Shown here: positions 6,007 through 6,808 of the stretch, piece by piece
How positions within the stretch are numbered: the first letter of the stretch is position 1
How the letters are laid out: each line of letters opens with the position of its first letter
DNA from: an uncultured Bacillota bacterium
GTDB lineage: Bacteria; Bacillota; Clostridia; Oscillospirales; Oscillospiraceae
NCBI GenBank assembly: GCA_937890735.1
Contig: CALACZ010000019.1
Location: 1 to 6,808 of the forward strand
Direction of reading: 5' to 3'
DNA length: 6,808 nucleotides
Notes under the pieces: generated by a model
Database searches by the model: none
Told to the model about the DNA's origin: nothing
What the model saw: the letters and a program-made list of their open reading frames with translations, nothing else
Made by a program: the position numbers and the translations under genes

Positions 6007-6435
6007 ATGACCACTATGGCTAAGAAAGAGACCGTCCAGAGAAAATGGTACGTTCTCGACGCAGCCGGCAAGCCCCTGGGCCGCACCGCTGTGACCGCCG
6101 CCAAGCTGCTGCGCGGCAAGCATAAGACCGACTTCACTCCCAACGTGGACTGCGGCGATTTCGTCATCATCGTCAACGCCGACAAGGCGGTCCTCACGGG
6201 CAAGAAGCTCGAGCAGAAAACCTATTATCATCACACCGGCTGGATCGGCAACCTCAAAGAGGTCAAGTACAGCAAGCTCATGGCGGAGCGCCCCGAATTT
6301 GCGATGGAGCTCGCCGTCAAGGGTATGCTGCCGAAGAACAGCATCGGCCGCACCGCGCTCACCCGCCTGCACATCTACAAGGGCGCCGAGCACGAGAACG
6401 CCGCGCAGAAGCCCGAAGCCTGGACTTTGGACTAA
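6007..6435 (+). CDS. rplM: Large-subunit ribosomal protein uL13 (L13)
   Basis: Early-assembly protein of the 50S subunit that binds 23S rRNA. The 142-residue length is normal. Recognisable conserved parts are K-W-Y-V-L-D-A-A-G-K-P-L-G-R (13-26), L-R-G-K-H-K (35-40), the N-V-D-C-G-D-F-V-I-I-V-N-A block after it, L-T-G-K-K with a following Y-Y-H-H-T, V-K-G-M-L-P-K-N (104-111), and a C-terminal Y-K-G-A-E-H and Q-K-P-E. ATG 6007 is favoured by GGAGGA at 5995-6000; a second in-frame ATG at 6016 would give a form three residues shorter with poorer spacing. rpsI follows after 17 nt in the order conserved across most bacteria. Expression is expected from the strong promoter at 5886-5914, possibly with feedback by L13 through the leader. 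Confidence 0.99.
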   Translation: MTTMAKKETVQRKWYVLDAAGKPLGRTAVTAAKLLRGKHKTDFTPNVDCGDFVIIVNADKAVLTGKKLEQKTYYHHTGWIGNLKEVKYSKLMAERPEFAMELAVKGMLPKNSIGRTALTRLHIYKGAEHENAAQKPEAWTLD

Positions 6436-6452
6436 TCAGGAGGTAACGAACT

Positions 6453-6808
6453 ATGTACGAGAGCAAAAGACAGTATCAGTACGGCACGGGTCGCCGTAAA
6501 TCCTCCATCGCGCGCGTGCGTCTGTTCCCGGAAGGCACCGGCTCGATCACCATCAACGGTCGTGACATCGACGAGTACTTCGGTCTCGACGCCCTGAAGA
6601 TGGTCGTCCGTCAGCCGCTGAACACCGTGGACATGGTCGGCAAGGTCGACATCGTCTGCACCGTCGAAGGCGGCGGCGTCTCCGGTCAGGCCGGCGCGAT
6701 TCGTCACGGCGTCGCCCGCGCTCTGCTGGGCGTCAACCCCGAGTTCCGCGCCGCCCTCAAGGCAGCCGGCTTCCTCACCCGCGATCCGAGAATGAAGGAG
6801 CGCAAAAA
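6453..6808 (+). CDS. rpsI: Small-subunit ribosomal protein uS9 (S9), 3' end outside window
   Basis: 30S subunit protein whose C-terminal tail reaches the P-site tRNA. ATG at 6453 follows a full AGGAGGT (6438-6444) by 8 nt. The 118 complete codons visible contain the family signatures Y-G-T-G-R-R-K-S-S-I-A-R-V (10-22), R-Q-P-L (53-56) and G-G-G-x-S-G-Q-A-G-A-I-R-H-G-x-A-R-A-L (73-91), and end in L-T-R-D-P-R-M-K-E-R-K (108-118). S9 is usually about 130 residues, so only the final basic tail, roughly a dozen residues, is missing, and this is due to the window edge rather than a defect. It is co-transcribed with rplM. Confidence 0.98.
   Translation, partial: MYESKRQYQYGTGRRKSSIARVRLFPEGTGSITINGRDIDEYFGLDALKMVVRQPLNTVDMVGKVDIVCTVEGGGVSGQAGAIRHGVARALLGVNPEFRAALKAAGFLTRDPRMKERK

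Noticed and set aside
1..6808. CRISPR arrays, insertion sequences, tRNA or rRNA genes
   Set aside because: No regularly spaced repeats, transposase motifs, terminal inverted repeats around genes, or tRNA/rRNA signatures were seen on either strand.

Overview
The window looks like chromosomal DNA of a GC-rich, Gram-positive-type member of the Clostridia, most plausibly near the Oscillospiraceae/Ruminococcaceae. This is inferred from the GC-rich coding bias, strong AGGAGG-type ribosome binding sites, and L13 and S9 proteins of clostridial type. Species cannot be named from sequence alone.

Region 1 (1-4899, + strand) is the downstream part of a transport operon whose beginning lies before the window. 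A 129-nt lead-in with a perfect 11-bp hairpin precedes two sugar-importer-type (CUT1, MalF/MalG-like) ABC permeases that overlap by 4 nt. Twelve bases later comes a large HlyD/MacA-type membrane-fusion (adaptor) protein with an exceptionally long coiled coil. It overlaps a fourth gene, which encodes a MacB/FtsX-type extracellular core domain held between only two membrane helices. No ATPase and no complete solute-binding protein gene is present. Tight spacing and a single terminator after the fourth gene argue for one transcript. Importer permeases linked to exporter-type adaptor and MacB-like parts are the most unusual thing here and a candidate undescribed composite transporter.

Region 2 (4900-5057) holds a hairpin that can terminate transcription from both sides, and a small inverted-repeat segment. 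Region 3 (5058-5774, - strand) is a TtcA-family, PP-loop, iron-sulfur tRNA thiolation enzyme convergent with the transport operon.

Region 4 (5775-6006) is the divergent intergenic region. It contains a near-consensus sigma-70/SigA promoter with an A/T-rich upstream element and a structured leader of about 85 nt. Region 5 (6007-6808, + strand) is the conserved rplM-rpsI ribosomal protein operon; rpsI is cut by the window end. The ribosomal and tRNA-modification genes are core housekeeping genes, whereas the transport operon looks like accessory content with a compositionally mosaic adaptor gene.
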